Below are positions 55,049-64,000 of a stretch of 64,000 nt of DNA, piece by piece. The stretch's first letter is position 1. Each line of letters opens with the position of its first letter. The notes beneath the pieces are model-generated. The model was not told the DNA's origin. It searched no databases and worked only from the letters and a program-made list of their open reading frames with translations. This DNA comes from Daedaleopsis sinensis. Its lineage: Eukaryota > Basidiomycota > Agaricomycetes > Polyporales > Polyporaceae. The stretch covers positions 3,224,001 to 3,288,000 of the forward strand of contig CM066303.1 in NCBI GenBank assembly GCA_033807695.1. Reading direction: 5' to 3'. The translations under genes and the position numbers were made by a program.

Positions 55049-55755
55049 TCAAAACTCCTCGTCGACTACTATGGTATCCGGTGCGCCCCCTACGGCTTCG
55101 GCTTCCGCGGCGACCGCCTCCGCTGTCACTACGCCCGGAGCCCCCAATTCCGCCTGCCTCGCGCGCTGTGCCGCGACCCTCAACTGTAACGCCTCGCGCC
55201 GCTCCACCTCCGCGACAAGTAGATCGGTCTCCGCCTCCAACGTGCGCAGCCGCGCGGAGGTCGCGATCTCGTGTACAGGGTCCGCGAGCTGGGACTCCAC
55301 TGCGTTCAGGACCAGACGCTGGTACTGGACGTACGCGCGCGCCACGACGAGGTATTGGTCGCGGATGGGGTCTACGACGTCCATCACCGCGTTGTCGAAT
55401 TCGGCCTCAAGACGCTCGCCCTCTGGCAATCGGGCGAACGCTGCAGCTACACGGTGCAGGTCCTGACGAAGGACGGTTGGAGCCCCGTCGTGAAGCGCGC
55501 ACCAGGCCACCTAAAACGGGGAATTCAGTTCCCATTCTGGGCGACGGATCACAAGTTCGGAGCGCGTACTAATACAGGCCCGATCTCTTGGAGCAGGTCC
55601 GACAGCCCGGGCCCGTCGACGTCACCAGCGGCAGCCTTCGTCTCGATCCGATCGAGGAGGCGAAGGAAGCGACTCAGTATGGTGGCGGTGTAAGAATGGT
55701 AGAAGTCCCGATGGGAGTTCGAGAGCTCGAACAGAGGGCGCAACCGAACCGGCAT
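55049..55755 (-). CDS. Antisense cargo gene A2: ~215-aa coiled-coil protein
   Basis: Start at ATG 55755 (MPVRLRPLFELSNSHRDFYH). Exon 1 encodes SYTATILSRFLRLLDRIETK and LSDLLQEIGP; an intron (donor GTATTA or GTACGC near 55570, acceptor CGTTTTAG near 55512) joins in phase 0 to VAWCALHDGAPTVLRQDL. Exon 2 is almost wholly helical: RVAAAFARLPEGERLEAEFD, LVVARAYVQYQRLVLNAVES and TLEAETDLLVAEVERREALQ, which suggests a coiled coil. The C-terminus is acidic (PDTIVVDEEF). No known family. Lies 200 bp upstream (in the antisense direction) of A1, with the 28-bp tandem array before its start. Confidence 0.58.
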
Positions 55756-56058
55756 GTGCGTCGGCGAGTAGGCGGGCGAGGAGACGCAGGGCACGAAGCT
55801 ACCGCCCGCCCGGCCGCGTGGAGGCCTTTTATGGGCCACGCCATTCAGGGGGGGGGAGGCCTGGCGCCCAGACCACGGCCCCGACTCAGCAAGGCGGCGC
55901 TGGCACATCGTTCTGGCGGCGCCATGTCTCGTCCCGACGGGAACTAGGGGGGAACTGAGCCCGCGCGCCCCCTTTCTCCGTCGGCGCACGAGGATGAAAC
56001 GGGCGGGACCAGGGCGATAAACGGGCTGGAGCACAAGGTACTACGGTACGCGCGCGCA

Positions 56059-56310
56059 GGACTGGCGAGCGAAGCGAACAACACGCGGACTGGCGAGCGA
56101 TTCGAGCGATACACGGACTGGCGAGCGAAGCGAGCGATACACGGACTGGCGAGCGATTCGGGCGATACACGGACTGGCGAGCGATTCGGGCGATACACGG
56201 ACTGGCGAGCGATTCGGGCGATACACGGACTGGCGAGCGATTCGGGCGATACACAGACTGGCGAGCGAAGCGAACGATACACGGACTGGCGAGCGATGCG
56301 GACGACACAC
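56059..56310. repeat. Tandem array, nine 28-bp units
   Basis: Units start GGACTGGCGAGCGA and alternate AGCG or TTCG, then GATACAC. 252 bp equals nine exact periods; a shortened unit follows at 56311 (GGACTGATGAACACGAG) and again at 56373. It lies between A3 and the start of A2, where an antisense promoter or enhancer for A2 and A1 might sit. The open frames through it are a consequence of the repeat, not genes. Confidence 0.9.
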
Positions 56311-56540
56311 GGACTGATGAACACGAGACGACAGCGCGCGTGCGTAGGACCGACAGTCGATGCGGGCGACCCACGGACTGGTGAACACGAGACGGCAGCA
56401 ATAGCGGGGAAGCACGATGTACCCCCTGGCCCTACTCTAGCAAGACGGGCAGGGACCCTACAGGAAGGCGGACACGGCAGCGGCGATCACTACGTACGAA
56501 GCACCACCACCCCCCTCCCGCGGGTCGCGTGGCCGGCCAC

Positions 56541-57162
56541 CTAGAAGTAGTTATGGCCGCGCAGGGCGGACAGCTCGGCGTTGAGGGTCTCCCGTTCGGC
56601 CTCCAGGTCCCGGATTCGTTCGTCAAGCGCAAGCGCGAGAAGGATCCCCTCCCCTTCGGCGCGGTCGGCGGTACGGCGGAGGGTACGGAGTTCAACCAGG
56701 GACCGCTGGGCGATGGCACGTTGGGTCACGACCTGGTCGATGCGAAGAAGGCGGCGGTCGGAGGCCACACGGTTCTGGAAGGTGAGGAAGGCATCACGGC
56801 CGAAATCACGCCAGCCGTCCAGGGTGGCTCTCTCGACGCGAGCAATGAAGGCGGCCAGGACGGAAGCGGAGGCGCCGACGAGGGCAAGCGCGCCCTACGG
56901 ACTACGTCAGGCGTGGCTAGAGGGAGGCGGACGGAGGGCGTCTCACCACCATGTCGGCCAGGGCGACCAGCTCGGTTTCCACGCCCTGCAGTTGCCCCTC
57001 GGACCCCGCATCGGCTAGGACCTCGAATTCGACAACGGCGCGCTCGAGCTGTCGGGCCGCCAGCGCGTGCGCACGGGCCAGCATGTCCGGGTTCAACGGG
57101 CTGCTCGGGAAGGGCTGCGCGCGGAGGTTCGGGAAGGCGTCACGGGTGGGAGTTCCGTTCAT
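56541..57162 (-). CDS. Antisense cargo gene A3: ~189-aa helical protein
   Basis: Two exons: 57162-56947 (MNGTPTRDAFPNLRAQPF, then NPDMLARAHALAARQLERAV, ending LVALADMV) and 56894-56541 (GALALVGASASVLAAFIARV, then RDAFLTFQNRVASDRRL, ending ELSALRGHNYF). The 52-bp intron has GTGAGAC and GTCCGTAG ends and joins in phase 0, which removes an otherwise in-frame stop. Exon 2 starts with a small, Ala-rich hydrophobic stretch followed by a coiled-coil-like helix (DERIRDLEAERETLNAELSA). It begins 94 bp inside the 3' LTR boundary, so its promoter would lie in or next to the LTR. No known family. Confidence 0.6.
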
Positions 57163-57237
57163 GGTCAAGGTGGAGGAAGCCCGTCAGTCCAAACTGCCGT
57201 CCCTTTATACCACGCAGAGGGACCGGGGACGGTCCCG

Positions 57238-57255
57238 ATTTCAGTTGGGGGGAGA
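57238..57255 (+). promoter_or_regulatory. 3' polypurine tract (copy 2)
   Basis: ATTTCAGTTGGGGGGAGA immediately before the 3' LTR TGATG, the normal place for the plus-strand primer of reverse transcription. Identical to 52315-52332. Confidence 0.9.
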
Positions 57256-58216
57256 TGATGCGCCCCGTAGTGGCGCCAGCCCCGCTTTTCGCGCCATCGC
57301 CGATATACGGCGATGCCTACTACGACACGCTGGCCAGGACGGAGTCCCTGCCCTCGACCTCCCACTCCAGGACCACCACATCCCTCCGACAAGGCGGTCG
57401 GAGGGGACGCCTCATGCGGCCCACGCAGCGCGCGAGGCCTCCGGCCTCCAACGGGCGCGACGCCCTTCCCTCCAACGGGCCGCGCCCGTAGGAGGCTTGC
57501 GAGTGTTCCCCGCAGCCCCGGCAGGAGGCTGGGCAGCAGCCTGAGGACCGCTCCGACACCCGAGACCAGAGCGGGCCGCAGTTTAGGTTACAGGCATCGT
57601 GCGGGACCGATGACACGCTAGTCGCAGGCGGAGGCGGCGGTGCAGGGGTCCAGGCGTAGCCGTTCCTGACCGTTCTACGAGACCAGGCGGTAGGACCCGA
57701 CTGGCGCCCAGGCCGAGGGTTTAGCCACGGTTCCGCCTCCTCGCGGAACTGCGACAAGGCGGGTTCGAGGTAGTTTCAGGAGACACTGGAGAGTAGGGCA
57801 GAGGGTTACGAGCGGGCGGACCACGCTGGAGGCTCCGGATTGGACGAGGTTCGAGGTACCGCACGGGACGGTAGCAGTAGATAGGATGCCCGCGTAGAGG
57901 ACTTGTAGCCTCAGATCCCCCATCCCCCATATCCATACAGGCGCGAGCCCAGCGGTCCGACGCACTCGACGACCTCGCTGTCGAGCCCGTCCTCGGTGTG
58001 ATCTCCTTCGAGCCCCGTCCTTCCACGTGCTCCGCCCGTCGTAGTTCCCTGTCCCCTTCTCGATCCCTCGCTCTCCGGCCTTCGACGTGCGCGTCTCGTC
58101 GTAGTTGTTCGTTCCAGTTGCTCGGGAACCAGAGGTCCACCTCGCACCCTTCGGAGCGTCTGCCCGGTGTTGTGTCTGCTGGGTTTACCTAGTAGATCGC
58201 CGGTGCCCTCCCATCA
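57256..58216 (+). repeat. 3' LTR (961 bp)
   Basis: TGATGCGCCCC to CCTCCCATCA. Same length as the 5' LTR, and every mirrored open frame is identical, so little time has passed since insertion. Confidence 0.95.
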
Positions 58217-58222
58217 GCGCGC
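58217..58222. repeat. Target-site duplication of the LTR element (right)
   Basis: GCGCGC directly after the 3' LTR, as at 44383-44388. Confidence 0.85.
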
Positions 58223-59748
58223 TTCTCTCGTGTCTTCTTGGGCGCTGCGGTAGGCTTCAACTTGTCTGCTGCTGCTCTCACCTCGTCGCCCTGGGCTGCC
58301 AGTATCGCCTGTACTTTTGCAATATTCGCTTGTCGTTCCAACTCAAAAGCAATCGGATCGACGCGAGGGATCCATCGGACGTCGTCAGGCGGGGTGGTTG
58401 TGGTGGCTGTGCCGTTAGACGTAGCCGACGTAGTTCCCGTATTCGACGCGCCCTCGCTCGACACGTCTCTGCTGGAACCCTCGGAGGACGCGACAGTTGA
58501 TGAGCTGGACGAAGAAGGAGTGGGATCCGTGGGCTGAGGGGTGCCGGCCTTGGAAGGTTGGGAGGACGTGTCGGACCTTGCACGTGGGGCAGCGCCGTAT
58601 GCTGCCGCCATTCTCGACCCCGTGCCCGAAACTGCATATATCCTGTAAGCTCCTACTATTTAAAGCATACTAACTGTATAACGTACCGAAACAGCTCGTC
58701 ACAAACGATGCATAACTGTCCACGAGCGGCTGCCAGGCAGAAGATGCCTCCGGGAACGTATGACCCAGGTTCACCGTTTCCCCCTCGTGAAAACTATAAT
58801 GTCCCAGTGAGTATACATTCCCTGATATGCTTTTGATGGAGATGCACTAACCACATGGTCACCATCTTGCCCGTGTCAGGGCGAGGGCCGCCGACTATGA
58901 TAGTACCGACCCATCCAGTTTGCTCCCTGAGCGAAGTCAAAACATTCTCCAGCTGCTTCGGGATTGCCGAGATTCGTCTGCGACACCAAGGTATGTGTAT
59001 GCGAGGACGTATCAATGAGGTATGATGGCTTACTCGTGAATAGTCTGCGCTCGCGCGCCCAACTCCGGAGTCTCGACATCCGCATCCGGCTCGGTGAACG
59101 CATCCACGCCGTATTCTTCCGGATTTTGAATGCGAAACTCCTCTACCTCTGCCTGCACTTTCGCGTCCTCCTCGCTCAGCATCCTCTTCGCTTCTTGATG
59201 CATGAACTTCAACCACGTGAGTGGGGTCGTCCCTGTGGCCGTTGCGCCTTCTCTATGCTTGGCGTAGAGGTCGCGTATGACTGGGACGACGTCGTCTTTC
59301 AGCTTGATGTACGCCTGGTAGGCATGCAGCTTCACAGGACGCTTTGGCGCTGCCGTGAGGTTGAGAGTGCCGGGCTCCTTCTTGGTGGCCTTCAATTTGG
59401 TCAACCGTCCGAGACGGTGGTTCCAGAACCAGTTGCAGATTTGCTGTTAACGCGGAGGTCAGTAACAAGTCGCAGGCTCAAACGGCAACTCCCGCTGACC
59501 TCTTTGCGTGTAGCCACTGTGACTGTGACCTCCCCACCACCGCGAGTCCTTCTGAGGGTGGTGAACGTGACCTTGGTGTCATCTACATCTTTCGTAATGA
59601 CGCCCGGCGCGAACTTGTCGAAGTACCGCTGTTGGACGACGGTGTAGAACGTTGGCAACGTCTTCGCGACGCGCGCGTTGTCAAATTCGGGCGAGAGCTC
59701 CACGAGCCAGTCGTTCTCTTCAGGAGCAGTCCACGAGGGGCGCGGCAT
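58217..59748 (-). pseudogene. Family B copy 3, 5' half (severed by the LTR element)
   Basis: Start ATG 59748 (MPRPSWTAPEENDWLVEL). Exon 1 59748-59500 ends VATRKE; exon 2 from 59443 begins QICNWFWNHRLGRLTKLK, then KLHAYQAYIKLKDDVVPVI, ending QTIHE; exon 3 reads RISAIPKQLENVLTSLREQ and TGWVGTIIVGGPRPDTGKM; a further exon gives GETVNLGHTFPEASSAWQPL and FVTSCFG; the last holds ELERQANIAKVQAILAAQ and ends KKTREKR at the LTR. The order matches copy 2 exon by exon. The remaining 3' half lies 13.8 kb away at 42857-44388. The gene is inactivated unless it is spliced around the element. Divergent from the HBD gene at 60114. Confidence 0.78.
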
Positions 59749-60113
59749 GGGTGGAGATGCAGTGAGCGAGGAGGAAGGGTTAGGGCGCGAGTGATAGCTG
59801 GAACAACGGTGTTCAGCGGATGCAATGTGGCAGGACAAGCAGCAGTCCTGTCGCGCAGAGACTCGCCGGGCAAGTGGTCACGTTTGGCGTGTCGATCACG
59901 TTTTTGTAAAATTATTGTGCAATGGGTGGTTCACAACCGTTAACTGACTCGTCCATTTTAGGGAACCCGATCAGGGCACTGATATCGATTCCTCCTTTCG
60001 ATCTCCTCCTCCTCCTCCTCCTCCCAACGACTGTCCTCCCTCTTGTGCCATCTGTATGCCCCGTCATCTGCGCCGCCCCTATTCTCAAGTTGCTAACCTT
60101 TCCTTAGACATCA

Positions 60114-60769
60114 ATGCGCCAATCGAGTGAAGCTCCCGAGTCTGCGACTCCCGATCCGTTACCCGATCTCTCGCAACTCTCGATCACTGGCGATCCCGAT
60201 CGGAGGGCGCAGCGACTGGACGCGGAGACCGGAGGTGTCAATGTCTTCGTGAACGTTCATGCAGGCAGTGGCACGACTCCAGGGCCTATCACAATCAATA
60301 TCACGACGACTAGCTCGAATGCCCCTATCGAGGATGTTCGCGCCGGCGCCGGGCCATCGCCCAGGGCCGCACCCACGCTGCCTCCCCAGCCTGCCCCCGG
60401 CATCGCTCAGCGCCCGCCTGCCCGTCTGTCTGGCGGCGTTCAGTATATCATGCGCGGTGGAGGGAAAGTCAGAGTAGATTGGGTGGCAGAACGTGAGTCC
60501 TCGCTATACATGTATGAATACAAAGTGTACTGATATTCCTCGCTTCTCAAGTAGAACATATCGAGCCCGAAGACCCATCATACACTAAGAAGTGGTATGT
60601 CATTACGGCAGGTCTGCGAGTCGGTATATGGCGGTCGTGGTTGAGTATGGAAGGGTTTGTGACAGACGTTCGAGGGGCGCGGTATCAGTCTTGCGATACC
60701 CGCGAGGAGGCCGATTCTGCCTACTATGACGCGAAACGCGAAGGTCGAGTTCACCAGCTTCTCAATTAG
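60114..60769 (+). CDS. Protein with one viroplasmin/RNase H1-type hybrid-binding domain, no RNase H
   Basis: Two visible exons: 60114 to about 60491 (MRQSSEAPESATPDPLPD; GVNVFVNVHAGSGTTPGP; GPITINITTTSS) and about 60553-60769. Donor GTGAGT and acceptor TTCTCAAG join AE to LEHIEPEDPSYTKK. The domain reads KWYVITAGLRVGIWRSW, then RGARYQSCDTREEADSAYYD, ending EGRVHQLLN. It matches the RNA-DNA hybrid/dsRNA-binding domain family of viroplasmin and RNase H1. No catalytic domain follows. An acceptor-like CTTTCCTTAG just before the ATG suggests a 5' UTR intron or an upstream exon. It is the second HBD gene in the window placed head to head with a family-B gene. Confidence 0.7.
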
Positions 60770-61201
60770 TATCGTCGTGTACTCTCTCGTAGACAGGATT
60801 GTGCAAAGCATTCTGCATATTGTTGCCAGTGCCCAAATTCATTCGTGTACTTTTCCGTCAGTAGTATGCGCATGCACTTGTGATTCGCGCAATGGCATGG
60901 GTATTCGACTGTACATTCCTACTAGAACCTGGCATGTGCTCGAAAAGTCCTACCTACTAGCTTTTTACCGAGTAAATTACCTGTTACCATCCCTATCTCT
61001 TAGAAATTATGAACGTCATCTATAGTATCATTGAACAAGGGTAGAATGTTGTGTGAGACTGCAGCAAGACATCTATTGACCAGATCGATGCAGTTCGCAG
61101 TGGTGCAGTGCACTGATCAGTTGAACGTGCATGCACCGTCTCAGCGCTTATGCGACTTTCAACCCGTCTTCTACTACTACTATCAACGTCCGTCTTCCGT
61201 C
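60770..61201. other. Intergenic, no gene seen
   Basis: AT-richer spacer between the HBD gene and the second KDZ gene; it should contain the KDZ promoter. No structured repeat noticed. Confidence 0.5.
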
Positions 61202-64000
61202 ATGGACAGAAAGCGGAAGAATCTGCCAGGCTCCAGGTCCTACAAGCGGCGACGCTTTCAAGAGATGGAGGTGCCTGAGCCGAACGTTAGCATCGGACTG
61301 GACTCAGGGGGTCAATCTCAGGCTGAAGCTTCAAGTTCTGCCGAGGCACCGTCAGGACCCACTGCGGGCATGGTGTCGCAATCGAGCCACATCGCCTCCG
61401 AGATCGTCGTGGAGAATATGACATTTCACGTCGGTGCATCCGGTCGCCTCGGGCAGCGTTCGAATCTTCGAACGGTTGCCGTGGATTTTGAAAGCGGGAG
61501 GTCCACTAGTGCCGCCCCACTGCCATCCGATCCGGACGCGCCTAACAACCTCGACCCCGACAATGTCGCTGAGACGATTGCATCCATCATGCAGGGTCTG
61601 CCAGTCGCAGATGGCGAGGATCTCGAGCAGAACGACCCCGGGCCAGCGGCTCAGCAGGGCGGTAGCCACTGGCAGAGTGCCGGGAGACGCCACCGCAAGC
61701 GTCCTGAACTGCGTGCTGCGGTAAGTGCTAAAATTCGATGCATATACCCCCGTGTGCCCTTGAGAGCTCTCTGGGCCCTCGGACATGCGCGATAGTGTCT
61801 AACTCAATTATCTATCTAATAGAACCGTTTACGAAAGTGGCTTCCCGAGCGTCAAGCTTTCCTAGACGAGCTTCTCTCGTATGAGGGATGCGACGAACCG
61901 TTGGATGAAGAAAACATCCCCTGCAGCTCGTGTAACAAGAACCCTGCGACGGTCCGATGTGAAGACTGCTTTGGTAGGCCAATCCGATGCACTGGGTGCG
62001 TTCTCGAGCGACATCAAGAGCACATCTTCCATCGTGTCGAGGTGAGCCCCCGGGCCGCATTGCGCTGTCGTCCGTGAACTTGGGCGTAAGTATACTGACG
62101 ACTTGGTCAGGTCTGGAATGGCAAGACGTTCACTCGGTCCTCGCTGGACGCACTCGGGCTCATCGTGCAGGTCGGGCACGCAGGTGGAGCCTCGTGTTTG
62201 GCCTCCCATCAGACTCGTCGCCTAGTGGTGTGCGACTCGAGTGGCATTTACCACGTTCGAGTTCGCTTCTGCAAGTGCCTGGATGAGTCCTCGTGCGAGC
62301 TCGTCCCGGAATGGAAGCAGCTGATGCGAGCCGGCTGGTTCCCTGCGACCACCGATGTTCCGGCCACCGTCTTCACATTCCGCTTGCTCAACACCTACCA
62401 AGAGCTCAATTTCCAGGCCAAGACCAACCTGTACGACTTCTGGAAGACCATGGAACGGATTACAGACAATTCCGGCGGTTCCGAGGTACCGGTGAGTCCT
62501 GCGACCTCTCCATCTTCTCTGTAGGGATTCATAGCTGATCTCGACGGCATGCAGAACCGCTACAAGCAGATATCACACGCCGTTCGAATCTGGCGGCATC
62601 TCGTGATGCTCAAACGAGCTGGCCGGGCTCACGATCCTTCGGGTGCTGCCGGTACGAAGCTCGGCGAGTTGGTAGTGGAATGCGCTGCATGTCCGCACCC
62701 CGGCAAGAATCTGCCAGACGACTGGGAGAACGCGCCTCCCCAGACGAGGTGAGTAGTCTATTATATCCATTACGCAGATGTATTCAATTGATTATTGTAT
62801 CCGTGGAATGTCAGGTGGCTGTACACGTTGTATCTAATGATAGACGCAAATTTTCGAGCCCGATGTAAGGACAAAGGTATCGACGACATTGAGATGGGAT
62901 CTGGGTGGTCATACTACGTCGAGGAAAAGGCGTATCAAGAACATCTCCAGGCATGCGCTAGTCAGAAGGAGGTAAGTGATACTTAGCTGCGTACGCCTGA
63001 GGGCACTGTCACTAACAGCTGTGTACCTAGGAGAACACGTGCTCGGCAGAGCACAATGCGATCCTCAAGGCCAACCTCCATAAGGAAGGTTACATCGCGT
63101 CCGGAATCGGCGCTGTACTCTGTGCGCGCCATGCGCTAGTGCGGAAAAATGGCGCCGGTGATCTGCAGCGCGGTGAGGGGTAAGCGTTTTCAATAGCCAC
63201 ACTGTGACGCTCGCCGGGATATAACTTGAAACCTAGCTACGCAAACATGGATTACTTGGTATTCTCGACACTGCTCGGTTTCATCCTCTTGTTACTCCTC
63301 CTCTCGTACGACATCGCTTGTCAGTGGTACAAGCATTTCTTCGCACGGATGGAGAACAATTTTCCTCCCGAGATGCATCTCGACCGCTCCCGAGTCAAGG
63401 ATATCCGGTTTGCCATCCCGAAGAAGCACTTCAGGGTCCATGGAGGAGAGTCTCACTCTCGCTTCTCTCTCAACTTCTTGGATCACGTCGGCCGAACATA
63501 TGGTGAAGGAATCGAATCCCATTGGTCGCACATGAATCCTCTCGCGCTCAGTACCCGTGAGATGGGCCCCGGGTTACGTCACGAGACGTACAACGACCAT
63601 TGGGGTGCCTGGAACTGGCAGAAGACAATTTCTTTTGGTACAGTTCATGTCCCGATCCCGGTTACGTCTTTATACTTACCTTTCGTCCCAGGCCCAACTG
63701 TGCTGCGAGCCCTAGAAGAAGCTCACGACATGAGTATCAAACATCGTGCCCTTTTTGCGGACTACGCCTCCGGGATTCCGCACGACGTCACTGCAAAGTG
63801 GGAGGAGATGCTGCGCTTGTGGCAGGCTGATCCGAGCAAGCCGGATCCATTCGAGGAACCTACTGCAAGTGCGTGCGCTACCCTACTCTCTCCCACGCTA
63901 GTGTCCTGTTTGTTCTGATACTGATCCCGGGTCGTAGGCATTTCCCTCGCAGACGTGAAGCTGCAACTGAGCGAGGAGGAGGCCGCCGAGGCCGCAGCAG
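61202..64000 (+). CDS. Second KDZ transposase with CxC2 cluster, partial at window edge
   Basis: Start at ATG 61202 (MDRKRKNLPGSRSYKRRR). Exon 1 61202-61720, exon 2 61823-62041, then about seven further exons with short GT-AG introns. CxC2: RKWLPERQAFLDELLSYEG, CSSCNKNPATVRCEDC, CTGCVLERHQEHIFHRVE, FCKCLDESSC. Then IRIWRHLVMLKRAGRAHDP, CAACPHPGKNLP, and the core LYTLYLMIDANFRARCKDKG (first Asp), WSYYVEEKAYQEHL, CSAEHNAILKANLHKEGYIA, LLSYDIACQWYKHF (second Asp), HFRVHGGESHSRFSLNFL and YGEGIESHWSHMN (Glu), then RHETYNDHWGAWNWQK. No stop is needed up to the edge, where the helical C-terminal part (SLADVKLQLSEEEAAE) is still open. Diverged from the copy at 12339-16243, so a separate lineage, not a duplicate. 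Confidence 0.88.

Larger units (their letters stand above)
44389..58216 (+). mobile_element. Gypsy (Metaviridae-type) LTR retrotransposon, 13,828 bp, with antisense cargo
   Basis: Two 961-bp LTRs beginning TGATGCG and ending CCCATCA are, as far as I can compare them, identical. Order: 5' LTR, leader, gag-protease, pol (RT, RNase H, integrase), a first polypurine tract, a ~4.9-kb module with three antisense genes and a tandem array, a second identical polypurine tract, and the 3' LTR. The RT-RH-integrase order defines Gypsy. It is flanked by a GCGCGC duplication and splits family B copy 3. gag, protease and pol frames show no stop, so it may be active or very recently so. Confidence 0.95.

Noticed and set aside
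55886..56401. Open frames full of RQSVYRPNRSPVRVS-type repeats
   Set aside because: Translation of the 28-bp tandem array; because 28 is not a multiple of 3 it stays open in several frames.
1..64000. tRNA, rRNA or CRISPR-like features
   Set aside because: No cloverleaf, rRNA core or regularly spaced repeats with unique spacers noticed; the tandem arrays have no spacers.

Overview
The window looks like a transposon-rich accessory region of an Agaricomycete (basidiomycete mushroom or wood-rot fungus). The evidence is short GT-AG introns of about 50-60 bp, two KDZ (Kyakuja-Dileera-Zisupton) transposase genes with CxC2 cysteine clusters, jockey-like LINEs, a Gypsy LTR element, and several dispersed, TE-associated gene families that I recognise from this fungal class. 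I saw no rRNA, tRNA, CRISPR or ordinary housekeeping gene.

Layout. 1-3333: minus-strand LINE (zinc-knuckle ORF1, then AP-endonuclease/RT ORF2 running off the edge). 3334-5934: no gene, two related hairpins. 5935-10445: a 5'-truncated LINE split by a ~2 kb insert that carries a cysteine-rich gene and a truncated KDZ-associated CxC5/CxC6 gene. 10446-12338: no gene. 12339-16243: an eight-exon, apparently intact KDZ transposase (1190 aa; the exon sum closes in frame). 17908-25243: four plus-strand genes of dispersed families of unknown function (called A, B, C, D here). 25949-30520: a second family-B gene (minus) divergent from a gene with two viroplasmin/RNase H1-type hybrid-binding domains (HBD, plus). 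30627-31468: small gene.

31912-40268: a minus-strand gene resembling the 2-oxoglutarate/Fe(II) (TET/JBP-like) oxygenases that are expanded in these fungi. It is broken by two copies of a 3.3-3.4 kb foldback element, each with a perfect 7-bp target duplication; one copy sits inside a 59-bp intron, the other in an exon. 40853-42014: KDZ N-terminal remnant, followed by an AT-rich repeat.

42857-59748: a third family-B gene cut in two by a 13.8-kb Gypsy LTR retrotransposon (44389-58216; two 961-bp LTRs, GCGCGC duplication). Beyond gag and pol, this element holds a ~4.9-kb module bounded by two copies of an 18-nt polypurine-tract sequence. The module encodes three antisense, intron-containing genes and a 9 x 28-bp tandem array. 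60114-60769: a second HBD gene, again divergent from family B. 61202-64000: a second KDZ transposase running off the window.

How it fits together: the region is nested mobile DNA, with at least three elements dated as recent by clean target duplications and by host reading frames that rejoin when one duplication is kept. The two most unusual signals are the antisense spliced cargo of the LTR element and the twice-repeated divergent pair of family B with an HBD gene, close to KDZ and oxygenase genes.
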